46,020 nucleotides of DNA from an uncultured Bacilli bacterium (GCA_947627685.1 CANQWZ010000002.1:1-46020); one strand, 5' to 3'; numbered from the stretch's first letter, positions 1-8,700 are shown. A program made the numbers and translations. Notes: a model not told the origin generated them from the sequence alone.

Positions 1-167
1 GCAAGAAAGCGCAAAGTTTCCTTGCTCCGAAGCCAAGTGTAAACCGTAAACCTCGGGTCTGTGGGGTTTTTGAACTTTGCAATGTCCGTAAGCGAAATAT
101 AGTCTGATTGGTCTACTTTCTTATATTTAACATTCAGTCCTTTTACCGTAATTTCTTTACCTGGCAT
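1..167 (-). CDS. KilA-N domain protein, N-terminal part (runs off window)
   Basis: The first 55 codons of a gene that continues beyond base 1. The start ATG (165-167) has an AAGGAGT ribosome site seven bases upstream. The protein begins MPGKEITVKGLNVKYKK and continues with DYISLTDIAKFKNP and FTVYTWLRSKETLRFL. This DYISLTDIAK...W.R...T..FL pattern is typical of the KilA-N fold, a DNA-binding domain of phage and large-DNA-virus proteins that also sits beside restriction systems in gut Firmicutes and Bacteroidetes. The DNA is GC-richer than the core of the window. The visible part is intact, but whether the whole gene is cannot be seen. Its neighbours are broken restriction and recombinase genes, so it belongs to a mobile or defence island. 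Confidence 0.8.
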   Translation of the reverse strand, partial: MPGKEITVKGLNVKYKKVDQSDYISLTDIAKFKNPTDPRFTVYTWLRSKETLRFL

Positions 168-180
168 ATAATGTACTCCT

Positions 181-362
181 TCATGATTTTTCTAAAATAA
201 GATTTTTAACAATGATTACTTCATTACCGAAAGCAGCTCTATCAAATAAGCACTTTGGACTACAATGGCAAGTTTGCCGCCGGTATTATCTTGTCTTGTA
301 CCATGAATAATACCATAGCATTTAATATCCATCATCTCCAATGCGGTACGAGGTAATGTCGT
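181..362 (-). pseudogene. unidentified broken gene upstream of the KilA-N gene
   Basis: Two overlapping minus-strand frames look like protein but neither is complete. One (216-362) reads ...LPRTALEMMDIKCYG then IIHGTRQDNTGGKLAIV and stops at 216. The other reads ...TCHCSPKCLFDRAAFGNE then VIIVKNLILEKS and stops at TGA 181-183, directly before the ribosome site of the KilA-N gene. The second ending is the spacing expected for a true upstream operon partner, so I infer one gene with a frameshift near 280-290. The family is not recognised. Its 5' part overlaps the end of the Res fragment, so this is probably a deletion junction. Confidence 0.35.
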
Positions 363-546
363 CTATAAAGAATAATGCCAACGTTTTGATTTTGAAGATG
401 CGCCCGCAAAAATTTTTTTTTTCGACTTCAAAATGTCTTTGCAGGGCAAGGCGTAGCATTTGTTCCTGATAGGACGTCATGTAAATATCAACGTCAAGTT
501 CTTCTCCTGCTACCTTAACGATCCCATTGGAAAAGGCACGACAAAT
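322..546 (-). pseudogene. type III restriction endonuclease (Res) fragment
   Basis: An open minus-strand stretch of 74 codons without a proper start. It reads ...GIVKVAGEELDVDIYM, TSYQEQMLRLALQRHFEVEK and KIKTLALFFIDDITSYR, and stops after RIGDDGY. The order 'YxEQMLRLAL..HF..E..NF....IKTLALFFID.I.SYR' is characteristic of the DEAD/DEAH-helicase Res subunit of type III restriction-modification enzymes, just after the motor domains. A full Res is around 900-1000 residues, so only a small internal piece remains. An A10 tract lies inside it at 413-422. It is out of context at both ends: it runs into a recombinase remnant on the other strand, and into an unrelated frame before the KilA-N gene. I read it as a relic of a lost restriction island. 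Confidence 0.6.
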
Positions 547-553
547 TCAACCG

Positions 554-780
554 TTCGAATACGAAATGGTAAAGGCATTCCTGACTTACTTTGCAATGAA
601 GAAATACCAAAACGACGAATAGAAAAACGAATTTTTCAACTCATTCATCTATCGCGTCGTCCTCTTTGACGACTGCGTGTATATCTTTTACAACACGTCG
701 CCCGATGTGCCGACAAAGGTAAAACTCGACAAGGAGGAACTTGACGAACTGAAAAGCCCCAAACATAGAAAAAACACCCG
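554..780 (+). pseudogene. large serine recombinase, C-terminal remnant
   Basis: The plus-strand frame reads FEYEMVKAFLTYFAMKKYQ, then a TAG stop (620-622), then FFNSFIYRVVLFDDCVYIFY and NTSPDVPTKVKLDKEELDEL. The 'F..SFI..V.L.DD.VYIFYNTSPD.PT' block is the usual C-terminal end of large serine site-specific recombinases of phages and integrative elements. The catalytic N-terminal resolvase domain is missing and the surviving part carries an in-frame stop, so the gene is dead. The frame runs on into the tRNA gene region without its own natural stop, which suggests the end was fused by integration or deletion. It is evidence that an integrative element once occupied this site. Confidence 0.7.
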
Positions 781-781
781 A

Positions 782-796
782 CTTCAACCACTTGGG
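782..796. repeat. 15-bp copy of the tRNA-Ser D-arm (direct repeat)
   Basis: The 15 bases cttcaaccacttggg occur here and again, in the same orientation and exactly 100 bases further on, at 882-896 inside the tRNA-Ser gene (its D-arm). A short piece of a tRNA repeated just outside the gene is the typical scar of integration and excision at a tRNA attachment site. The neighbouring recombinase remnant supports this, although most serine recombinases do not target tRNAs. Confidence 0.5.
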
Positions 797-814
797 TTCA
801 AATGCGGTTACTTA

Positions 815-905
815 TGGCGGAGAAGGAGGGATTTGAACCCTCGCACCGTTTTACCGATCTACTAGCTTTCCAAGCCAGCCCCTTCAACCACTTGGGCACT
901 TCTCC
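815..905 (-). tRNA. tRNA-Ser (anticodon GGA)
   Basis: Reading the minus strand from 905, the acceptor stem GGAGAAG pairs with CTTCTCC, followed by the discriminator G and an encoded CCA (815-817). The anticodon stem CTGGC/GCTAG encloses the loop TTGGAAA, giving anticodon GGA, which reads UCC and UCU serine codons. The long variable arm (about 19 bases) is that of a class II tRNA, and the T-arm GAGGG-TTCAAAT-CCCTC is intact. The gene appears functional. Its D-arm contains the 15 bases duplicated at 782-796. Confidence 0.95.
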
Positions 906-909
906 ATTT

Positions 910-940
910 GATAATACTATACTTTTAGTATTATCTTTTT
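910..940 (+). terminator. hairpin with plus-strand T-tract between tRNA-Ser and the DUF2130 gene
   Basis: A perfect 10-bp stem (gataatacta at 910-919 / tagtattatc at 926-935) with a six-base loop. It is followed on the plus strand by a T run (936-940, then attta). On the minus strand the hairpin lies 3' of the DUF2130 gene but has no U-tract there. It could therefore protect the 3' end of that mRNA or stop plus-strand transcription from the recombinase remnant. Confidence 0.5.
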
Positions 941-943
941 TAT

Positions 944-2221
944 TTATTCATTATCTTCTAACTTATTAATTTTTTTACAAATTTTATTAGTGATATTATA
1001 ATTTTCAATTTTATTTTTCATACCAGTTAAAGTATCATTTACTAAGGTATTAGCTGCTTCAAGGATTTTAGTTGATGACTTTTGAATGGTCTCAGCGTTA
1101 CTAATAATTTCTTTTAGTTTATTTTCTAATCTACTTAAAGGTTTATCAAATAAATCTTTTTTTAAGGCTTCAAAATCTTCTTTTATTTTAGTAACGTCTT
1201 TGAATTTTTCAACTTCTTCTTGTTCTGAAAGTAATAAATCTTTAAATTTTGAAGCAAGTGAATTAATCACACTTAAGAAATTAATAAAATATTGTGGTCT
1301 TACAATATACATTTTGTCATATTCTTTAACTTTACGAATAGGAATATCATTAGTTTGATCCCATTCTAATTCACTAATCAATAGGGCATATTCACAATTC
1401 TTTTTATTTCTATCTTTATCTAGTTTAGCAAAATGATCTGCATTTTTCTTTTTGTTAACAGAAGTTGGTGATTCATTTTTCATCTCACAAGCAACTGATG
1501 TTAGTTCTGTTTTTAAAGCTGCACTTTCATATACTCTAAATATATAATCAGCCTTAGTTCCTTTAGAATCTCCATCTTCTTTAACGGCGGTATTATCTTT
1601 TTCCCATACACAATTATCAAATCCGCTTTGTGCATAATTTTCATATTCCATATTGCACCAATTTTCTAATTGTTCACCTAATTTTTTGATATTTAAACTA
1701 CTTTTATTTAAGGTTAATTCATTGATTTTGCCTTCTTTTTCTTTAAGGCGCTCTTCATAGATTTCTTTTTGTTCATTTAGTTTAGTATTTAGTTCAAGAT
1801 CTTTTTTTAGGGTTAGATTATTTATTTGGTTATTTAAATCAACAATTTTATTATTTAATAATGCGATGGCTTGTTCTTTTTCTAATTCTAATTTAGATTT
1901 TAAGGCTTCTTTTTCGGAGGCTTTTTGTGTATCATAACTATTAATTTGTTCTTGTAATTTAACAAGATTATCTTTTAAGAGTGTTATTTGTTCATTGTGT
2001 TTATTTTGACTTTCTAAAAGAGCCATTCGAATAGCTTCTTGTTGTTTTAGTTCATATTCTTTTTTTATTTCTTTATCCTCTGCCTCAACAAGCATATTCT
2101 TGATTATTGATGTATCTATTTTACTAATATCTAATAAATCAATTTCATCACCTTGTTTAGCATCAACATCAAGTCTAATAGTGCTAGCATTGACAATGGT
2201 AACTTGCGTAATTTTAGCCAT
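944..2221 (-). CDS. DUF2130 domain protein
   Basis: A 425-aa cytosolic protein with no signal peptide. Residues about 50-190 are a long charged coiled coil (runs of E, K, Q, N, L). Residues about 195-330 carry the DUF2130 core: WCNMEYENYAQSGFDN, KADYIFRVYES, VACEMKNE, NADHFAKLDKDRNKKNCEYA and YDKMYIVRPQYFINFL. This family is compared with RmuC and restriction-endonuclease-like nuclease folds. Its role is unproven, and a DNA-associated function is only an inference. The length is normal for the family. The start is well supported: TAGGAGGAGAAC before ATG, and its own promoter at 2245-2273. It is separate from the upstream glmU-like gene (57-base gap). Confidence 0.85.
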   Translation of the reverse strand: MAKITQVTIVNASTIRLDVDAKQGDEIDLLDISKIDTSIIKNMLVEAEDKEIKKEYELKQQEAIRMALLESQNKHNEQITLLKDNLVKLQEQINSYDTQKASEKEALKSKLELEKEQAIALLNNKIVDLNNQINNLTLKKDLELNTKLNEQKEIYEERLKEKEGKINELTLNKSSLNIKKLGEQLENWCNMEYENYAQSGFDNCVWEKDNTAVKEDGDSKGTKADYIFRVYESAALKTELTSVACEMKNESPTSVNKKKNADHFAKLDKDRNKKNCEYALLISELEWDQTNDIPIRKVKEYDKMYIVRPQYFINFLSVINSLASKFKDLLLSEQEEVEKFKDVTKIKEDFEALKKDLFDKPLSRLENKLKEIISNAETIQKSSTKILEAANTLVNDTLTGMKNKIENYNITNKICKKINKLEDNE

Positions 2222-2244
2222 GTTCTCCTCCTATTGCTAAATAT

Positions 2245-2273
2245 ATTATACCTTTTTTTGACGATTATTGCAA
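2245..2273 (-). promoter_or_regulatory. promoter of the DUF2130 gene
   Basis: On the minus strand: TTGCAA (2268-2273), a 17-base spacer, then TATAAT (2245-2250). The start codon lies about 24 bases downstream of the -10 box, with an AGGAGGAG ribosome site between. Confidence 0.75.
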
Positions 2274-2277
2274 TTTT

Positions 2278-3189
2278 TTAATTAATTTTTTCATTATCTA
2301 TAATAAGTGAATAAGGTTTTATATAAGAGTTAGCCACAATTGTTGTATTACCCCTAAGAATAGAAAAGGCATCAATTGTTACATTAGTATCTATTTTAAC
2401 ACTATCTTCTATAATAATGCTATCAGGATTTATTAATCTTACCCCATTTAACATGTGTTTTTTATTAATTTCTTGTTGGTAATATTTTTCTACTTGACTA
2501 AGAATGTCTAAATCATTAATACCCATTAAATGATAATCATAACTAGTTAAATAAGCACCAACCTTATATTTTTTAGCAAGCACTTCGACGATATCGGTTA
2601 AATAATATTCTTGTTTTTGGTTGTGATTATTAACTTGTAATAAGGCATCTAGCAGTAGCTTATTATTAATACAATAAACACTAGTATTAACTTCTTTAAT
2701 TTTTTTAATTTCTTCACTCGCGTCTTTTTCTTCAATTATTTTTAATATTTGCTTGTTATTTCTAATAATTCTACCATAACCTGTTGGCTTATCTATTAGT
2801 GTTGTTAAAATGGTAAGATCCCATTTTTGTTCAAAATGATAATTTATCAATTTATTAATTATGTCCTTATTAATAAGAGGCATATCACCTGGTAAAATAA
2901 GGGTAATGCCATCTTTATCTTTAAAAAAATTGCTAGCACATAATAGGGCATGAGCAGTGCCAAGTTGTGCATCTTGATATGCAAAAACAACTTCTTTTTG
3001 TAAATATTTTTCAATAAGTTCTTTTTGATGTCCTATGACTACACAAATATCATTAATATTGCTTTCTTTGCAAGCATCAACAATATATCTAATCATTGGT
3101 TTACCAAAAAATGGATATATACATTTTGGTAATGGGGTTTTCATTCTTGTTCCTTTACCAGCAGCTAAAATAATTGCTTGCATATTCAT
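2278..3189 (-). CDS. GlmU-like UDP-GlcNAc pyrophosphorylase, acetyltransferase half mostly missing
   Basis: Predicted to make UDP-N-acetylglucosamine from UTP and GlcNAc-1-phosphate, a peptidoglycan precursor. The uridyltransferase domain is complete: the nucleotide-binding loop LAAGKGTRMKTPLPK near the N terminus, QLGTAHALL, LPGDMPLI, GYGRIIR with IIEEKDAS, EVNTSVYCI and EYYLTDIVEVL. After the linker (HMLNGVRLINPDS) only about 45 residues of left-handed-helix hexapeptides remain. Normal bifunctional GlmU has about 450-460 residues, and here there are about 300, so the acetyltransferase active site is absent. The start is placed at ATG 3187-3189, two bases after the uppP stop, with GGATGG seven bases upstream. 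ATG 3181-3183 is also possible. The gene is translationally linked to uppP. It appears intact rather than recently broken. Confidence 0.85.
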   Translation of the reverse strand: MNMQAIILAAGKGTRMKTPLPKCIYPFFGKPMIRYIVDACKESNINDICVVIGHQKELIEKYLQKEVVFAYQDAQLGTAHALLCASNFFKDKDGITLILPGDMPLINKDIINKLINYHFEQKWDLTILTTLIDKPTGYGRIIRNNKQILKIIEEKDASEEIKKIKEVNTSVYCINNKLLLDALLQVNNHNQKQEYYLTDIVEVLAKKYKVGAYLTSYDYHLMGINDLDILSQVEKYYQQEINKKHMLNGVRLINPDSIIIEDSVKIDTNVTIDAFSILRGNTTIVANSYIKPYSLIIDNEKIN

Positions 3190-3190
3190 A

Positions 3191-4009
3191 TTAAATCCAT
3201 CCATAAAAAGCACTAAAGGTAAAAACCATTACACCTACAATAAAAGAATATATAGCAAAATAAAAAAGTTTACCTTTTTTTATCATTTTTAATAAGATTT
3301 TAAAAGCGGCATATGTTGTAATCATTGCTATTAAAAAAGCGGCTAAATAGCAAATTATGGTCTTTAAATCAAGAGTAAAGATTAAACCAATATTTTTAGC
3401 TTCTAAAACAAAGGCACCAATAACTGCAGGTATAAATAACATAAAAGCATAATCAGTTGCGTCATTTTTATCTAGACCTACGGCTGATGCACCAGCCAAA
3501 CAGCTACCACTTCGCGATATACCAGGAAATATACCTATAGACTCGAAAATACCTATTATTAAAGCATCTTTTTTATTCATTTGTTCTTTTGTGCGTTTGC
3601 CTTGTTTTTTTGAAGCAAACCATAAAATAAAAGCATTGATTATTAAACTAATGCCAATTACAAAAATAGGACTAGCCTCATAACCTAACCATTTAATAAA
3701 TAAGGTAAAAATAACTACGGGGATAGTAGAAATTATTAAGTACAAAGCATATTTTGCTTCAAAAAAATAAGCTTTTCTTTTTTTAAATACATAAAGAAAA
3801 CAGCCCTTTATTAATTTAATTAAGGGTTTATACAAATAGGCAATTACTGCTATCAATGATGCCATATGTAGAAATACTTCTAGTGCTAAATTATTTTCTC
3901 CTATACCTAATAGATATCTTGCAAGTTGCAAATGACCACTAGAGGAAATAGGTAGTACTTCCGATAGACCTTGAATAAAGCCAATGATTAAATATTTTAA
4001 AAATTCCAT
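3191..4009 (-). CDS. uppP: undecaprenyl-diphosphatase UppP (BacA family)
   Basis: An integral membrane phosphatase (272 aa, normal length) that recycles undecaprenyl diphosphate to the monophosphate carrier for cell-wall polymers; it is linked to bacitracin resistance. The family motif 1 is seen as QGLSEVLPISSSGHL (residues 13-27, the (E/Q)xxxE plus SSSGH form). Motif 2 is PGISRSGS near residue 160. About eight hydrophobic segments are visible. The ribosome site TGAGGAG lies nine bases before ATG 4009. The gene stops two bases before the glmU-like gene, so both serve the same envelope pathway and imply that the organism still makes a lipid-carrier-dependent wall polymer. Confidence 0.93.
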   Translation of the reverse strand: MEFLKYLIIGFIQGLSEVLPISSSGHLQLARYLLGIGENNLALEVFLHMASLIAVIAYLYKPLIKLIKGCFLYVFKKRKAYFFEAKYALYLIISTIPVVIFTLFIKWLGYEASPIFVIGISLIINAFILWFASKKQGKRTKEQMNKKDALIIGIFESIGIFPGISRSGSCLAGASAVGLDKNDATDYAFMLFIPAVIGAFVLEAKNIGLIFTLDLKTIICYLAAFLIAMITTYAAFKILLKMIKKGKLFYFAIYSFIVGVMVFTFSAFYGWI

Positions 4010-4030
4010 ATTTTTTTCTCCTCATATTAA

Positions 4031-4036
4031 ATTATA
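4031..4036 (-). promoter_or_regulatory. possible -10 box for uppP
   Basis: TATAAT on the minus strand, 22 bases before the start codon of uppP. No convincing -35 box is seen 17 bases upstream, so this is only a candidate start site. The 64-base gap also follows the SirTM gene without a visible terminator. Confidence 0.35.
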
Positions 4037-4073
4037 TATGATAGTATTTAAAAATATTTCTATTTTATTAAAG

Positions 4074-4904
4074 TTAATTTAGGGCTGTTAAAATTTTAGC
4101 AATGTCATCGTTAATTACAAGTGCTTTATCAAACACTTCAGGAAGTAGTTCGTTATATCCTTTGTTAATACATATATAGTAAGCTTTAGGAAATTTAGCC
4201 GTTAAAGTCATAAAAGGTATTTTAATAATTGATGGTGTATTCCATCCCACTCCTAATTCTAAAAAAAGTAGTTTTTTAGATTTATTATTTTTTAAAAACT
4301 GCAAATAATTTTGAGCTGCTTTTTGCCACATCTCATCTTCAACAAATTTATCATCACTTCTTAGATTCATAGTCATTGGTCTACCACAAAATGGGCATTT
4401 GGGAACTAAAGCACTACTGATTTTATGATCAATTTGTGAGTCAATCATCTTTTTTATAATTTCTTCGTTATCATAGGTTTTATAATGACATGGTTTACTA
4501 CACTGAAATAGACCATAATCACCTTGTGTATAAAATAATCTATTTTTAGCAAAACCTGCTTTTTGAAACTGATGATCAACATTTGTTGTTATTACAAAAT
4601 AATTCTTATCTTTTAAAATATCATATAATTTAAGATAAAGTGGTAAAGCAGCTGTTTGATAACGATTTATATATATAAATTTACTCCAATAGCCCCATTT
4701 TGCTTCTAATGATTCAAAATTATGAAAACCTGCGGTATACATGTCATTATAGCCATATAAATCATGCATATAAGAAAAATTATCATTAAAAGTCTTGCCA
4801 TCATATTCAAAACCTGCAGCTGTTGAAAGACCAGCACCGGCTCCTACCACAATTGCTTCGGCCTCATTTAACCATTTTTTTAATTGTTCTATCGTAGATT
4901 TCAT
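4074..4904 (-). CDS. SirTM-type sirtuin, predicted protein ADP-ribosyltransferase
   Basis: Class M sirtuin (276 aa from this start). In Staphylococcus and Streptococcus such enzymes transfer ADP-ribose from NAD+ to a lipoylated GcvH-like protein instead of deacetylating. Seen here: the NAD-binding GAGAGLST (residues 21-28) and TTNVDHQF with Asn108. TQGDYG follows, in which Gln127 stands where deacetylating sirtuins have the catalytic His. A zinc module uses Cys135, Cys139 and a later CPFC pair. The Asn/Gln pair is the SirTM hallmark. The start is ATG 4904 with AGGAG six bases upstream, which overlaps the macrodomain gene by 41 bases. The coupled macrodomain is the matching eraser. The usual GcvH-L and LplA2 partners are not in the window. 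Confidence 0.9.
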   Translation of the reverse strand: MKSTIEQLKKWLNEAEAIVVGAGAGLSTAAGFEYDGKTFNDNFSYMHDLYGYNDMYTAGFHNFESLEAKWGYWSKFIYINRYQTAALPLYLKLYDILKDKNYFVITTNVDHQFQKAGFAKNRLFYTQGDYGLFQCSKPCHYKTYDNEEIIKKMIDSQIDHKISSALVPKCPFCGRPMTMNLRSDDKFVEDEMWQKAAQNYLQFLKNNKSKKLLFLELGVGWNTPSIIKIPFMTLTAKFPKAYYICINKGYNELLPEVFDKALVINDDIAKILTALN

Positions 4905-5631
4905 AATCGCTCCTGTTAAATACATTAAAAATTACTTTTGCAATAGTAGTATTAGAATTATGTTCTAAATAATTTTTAACACTATTTACTGCAATCAAAC
5001 AAGCATCATTAATAGGATAACCATATAATCCTGTAGCAATGCTACAAAAAACTATCGTTTTAAGTTTATATTCATCTGCCATTTTAAGACATGATAGATA
5101 ACAATTTTGTAAATCTATAGCATCTTGTTTAGATGGTATTTTATTTACAATTGGACCCACCGTATGCATGATATAAGATGATGGAAGATTGTAAGCTTTT
5201 GTAATTTTAACCTTACCATTTTCTTCATCGTGGCCTTGAGAAGTCATTATTTTCATTAAATCTCTTCTAACTTGTAGTCCTGCAAATGAATGTATAGCAT
5301 TATCTATACATGAATGAAGGGGTACAAAACAACCAAGAAGTTTACAATTACAAGCATTAACGATAGCATCAGCTTTAATAGTCGTAATATCACCTAACCA
5401 TAGTCCTATTTTAGGACTTATTTCTAATATATCGTTAGCATCTACAATTCTTTGTTTTTTAAGCCTTGTTTGTAGAATATCATCTTGTATCCGGTAAAAA
5501 TCATCATTTATAGAAGTTGGCATAGTTATATTCATCAATGCTCTTAAAGTATCTTCTTTTGATAAATTAATTTCTTCTTTAATTTGATTATAATCTTTTA
5601 AATAATTTATCGCTAAATCTATTTTATCCAT
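4864..5631 (-). CDS. Zn-dependent macrodomain, protein-ADP-ribose hydrolase
   Basis: Predicted to remove ADP-ribose placed by the adjacent SirTM. The macrodomain fold is seen from residue 77: WLGDITTIKADAIVNACN (ADP-ribose binding), then GCFVPLHSCID with Cys101, His106 and Cys108 as likely zinc ligands, HTVGPIV, and CSIATGLYGYP at about 196-206 (the diphosphate loop). The first 75 residues form a helical N-terminal part found in the SirTM-linked subfamily. The length of 255 aa is usual for that subfamily. The start ATG 5631 has GAGG six bases upstream; GTG/ATG further upstream at 5643 is less likely. The gene overlaps the sirtuin gene by 41 bases, which keeps writer and eraser coupled. Confidence 0.9.
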   Translation of the reverse strand: MDKIDLAINYLKDYNQIKEEINLSKEDTLRALMNITMPTSINDDFYRIQDDILQTRLKKQRIVDANDILEISPKIGLWLGDITTIKADAIVNACNCKLLGCFVPLHSCIDNAIHSFAGLQVRRDLMKIMTSQGHDEENGKVKITKAYNLPSSYIMHTVGPIVNKIPSKQDAIDLQNCYLSCLKMADEYKLKTIVFCSIATGLYGYPINDACLIAVNSVKNYLEHNSNTTIAKVIFNVFNRSDYEIYDRTIKKMVK

Positions 5632-5657
5632 TTGTTGCCTCATTTAACTTTTTTTAT

Positions 5658-5663
5658 ATTATA
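5658..5663 (-). promoter_or_regulatory. possible -10 box for the macrodomain/SirTM pair
   Basis: TATAAT on the minus strand, 26 bases before the chosen start codon of the macrodomain gene. The -35 region is a run of A and T without a good TTGACA match, so confidence is low. Confidence 0.4.
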
Positions 5664-5707
5664 AGATAAAAATTAATAATAACTCTTTTTTTTGCTTTTT
5701 TATTATA

Positions 5708-5748
5708 TAAAAAAAATAAAGCAGCAAGGCTAAAATAGCTTGCTGCTT
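5708..5748 (-). terminator. Rho-independent terminator closing the 31-kb lipoprotein/opp operon
   Basis: A 10-bp perfect stem (aagcagcaag at 5719-5728 / cttgctgctt at 5739-5748) with an extra inner CTA/TAG. On the minus strand it is followed by a run of eight T. It lies 15 bases past the stop codon at 5763. It is the only strong minus-strand terminator found between here and the oppA-oppB gap. Confidence 0.85.
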
Positions 5749-5762
5749 ATAAAAATTGTGCT

Positions 5763-8700
5763 TTAAGCTTCTACTTTTACTCCTTTTGCATAAGTTGCAA
5801 TTTCTTCGCCATCAGCATCATAAATTGTAACAGAATTAGCATTTTCTAATTGTTTTGAAGCTGTCATTTCAGTAATTTCACTTCCATCTGCTAACTCAGC
5901 TTTAAATGTTACATTAATATAAATATCTTTACCAGAAATATAAATATAAGTTGTTGTGCCATTTGCAGTAAAGCAAACTAAACGATCTACACCTTTTTCA
6001 AATATAGAACCAAGGGCAGTAGCAGGTTTAGAATCAGTACGAACATAAACATACATATCTGTTCCAAAATCATCTTCATTTTCCCCAACAACTATTATTC
6101 CAAGTGTTGCATCAAAATAACAAAGTTTTTCGCTAGAAGTACCTTTTAGAATAAAGAAACCAGTTTCTGGATCATATTGTTCAACTGTACCTTTTTTATC
6201 GCCGGCCATTTTACCATATTCATCAACTGTTATATTATCGTTCCACCATCCACCATTATGACTAGAAGTACCATAGGTATTAAATCCATAATAACTTCCA
6301 AGAAGAGGTGATTTTTCTTTCCATTTACAATAAACAGTAGTTGAAGCTTCAAGTGGTGTACCTTCAACATATGGTGTCTTATAATCTTGATCTGTATACC
6401 AACCATCAAATACTAAATCATTTTTCATTTCAGGTTTTACAAGTTCAGGTGTATAACCTACATAATATTCTTCTGCAACATCTTCCATTTCGTTGCCATA
6501 AACAACTTTGAAAGTAACTTTTTTAGCCCATTTAGCGTATAAAGTTGTTGATTCTGTAGGTAGATATTTACCATCTTCACCAAGTGTAACAAGCGTTTCG
6601 AATTGTGGATCTACATACCAACCAAGGAATTCATATTCAGGATTTGAAACAGTTGGTAATGTTATTGGAATATTTTTATTTACTTCTTGAGCAGGAGCTT
6701 CAGCTTTTTCATCTGTATCATAAGTAATTTTAACCATCGGCTTGTTAATTGTATAGCTCATATCATCTTTGTTGATAGTAATTTCAAAGAATTCATTATT
6801 AATATATAAATCAATAGTGTAAGATGAGCCATCAGCAGCCAAACTATATGTACCTTCTTGACCTAAATATGTTGCTTTTTTAACACCATCAAGTACTAAA
6901 GTATCTTCATTATTATGATATGTACCCCAATATCCATCTAATTCAACTAATTGCTTACCATCGTAACCAAATTCAGCAATTGTTTTGCCTTCAGAATCAG
7001 TTACAACTAATTTACTATCTTTAACATTATAGCATTCATTAGCAGGAATATCTTTGCCTGTTGCATCTTTGAATGATGCACCAAAATAAACAACACCATT
7101 ATATACGAAAATAGAATAAGTAGTAGTATCGTTATATTTATATTGAATAGCTATTGCCTTGTTACTATTCCAGTATGAAGCAACAATTTTAGAAGTAACG
7201 TCACCTTTTTCAAGTGGAGTAAGGAACCAAATTTCACTCCAAGCAGGTTTACCACTAACAGATTTATCTAAAATCATGATACCTGTTTCAGCATCAATGT
7301 ATCCTTGTAATTTAGTACTACTGCTAACTTCAAGAACAAATTTACCTGTTTTTGGATCATAATCTTTTACATACATTTTTACATCAGCAGAACCATTAAA
7401 TGGATAACTTGTATGTGGAGCTACACCATATGGATCAATATTAAGTTTAGAATTAGCTGAATAACTAGTATTACTTTCACCTGTTACAGCATCATTTTTT
7501 AGTCCAAAACTTGTTGCGCCATCATAATCATTATTATAAACAGGTCCATTTTCCCATTTAGCATAAATGGTTGTATCAGTGTTAATTACTGTTCCTGATT
7601 CCCATTCAGTGCCTTCTTGATAGTCGTTAGTTGTGTACCAACCAACAAAGATATGTTTTGCGAAAGTTGGAATTAAATCTTCTTCTTTTAAAACAGCCTT
7701 ATCGCCAACTGAATAAATTTCTTCGCCATTTTCCTCGCCATTATTATAAACAATAGTTAATCTAGCAGGTAAAGAATATTTAGCATAAATAGTTATATCA
7801 GCTGTTGGTGTATATTCATTAGGAACTGGTTGTTGATATGCTTGATCAAAGAACCAACCATTAAAGATATAACCTTTATCATCTAACTTGCCAATTTGAT
7901 CAACATTTGGAAGTGTATGGGAAACGTTGGCATTGTATTCTTGTGGATCCATTGGATCGTGATGTTCACCATTTTCAAATGTAACTGTAACCATATATAA
8001 TTCCATTTCAAATGAATGATCACCAGTAAGAGTTAAACGATAATATTCAGTTTCATCTTCTAGATATACATCAAAGTCATATTCATCATTTGATGATTTA
8101 GTATAAGTACCACTCTTACTTTGATATGTAATGTTACCCATACCATCTAAAACAATAGTATCATTATCTTTTGTATATGTGCCATATACATCATCTAATA
8201 CTACCGCATCACCATTTGATAAAGATGCCTTAGCAGTACCAAAAGCAATAATTTTTTCATTAGTTTTAGTATTAGTTATAACAACGGTCTTAGAAGCTTT
8301 TATTTCAGCAATTGTATCTAATTCATTGCCAGAAGTATCAGTCATTTTTACAGCTGAATAAATATTGTTACCATAACGAACAATTGTAAGATCACCATCT
8401 TCAGTATTTAAAACAATGAAGTGTAAATAATAATTATTGGCAGGAACTTTATCGCCAGTAGTAGGATTAATAACACAACCTATACCAACAAATTCTTTAA
8501 CTTTAAATGATGTTTCAGTTTGATATTTACTAAATACATAGAAATCAGTACCTATATCTAAATCTGTACTATAATGTGTCATTAAAATGCCACTTTCTTC
8601 ATCAAAATAGAATTTACGTTCTCTATTTGAACTATCATTCCAAGTAATTACGCCATTTTCATATTTAGTTACTTTACCAGTCCATTTACCGGTAATATTG

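Noticed and set aside
460..865. Two plus-strand open frames (460-669 and 677-865) as separate genes
   Set aside because: The first is largely antisense to the Res fragment and in another frame than the recombinase remnant. The second is the tail of the recombinase remnant running into the tRNA; its end only reflects tRNA sequence.
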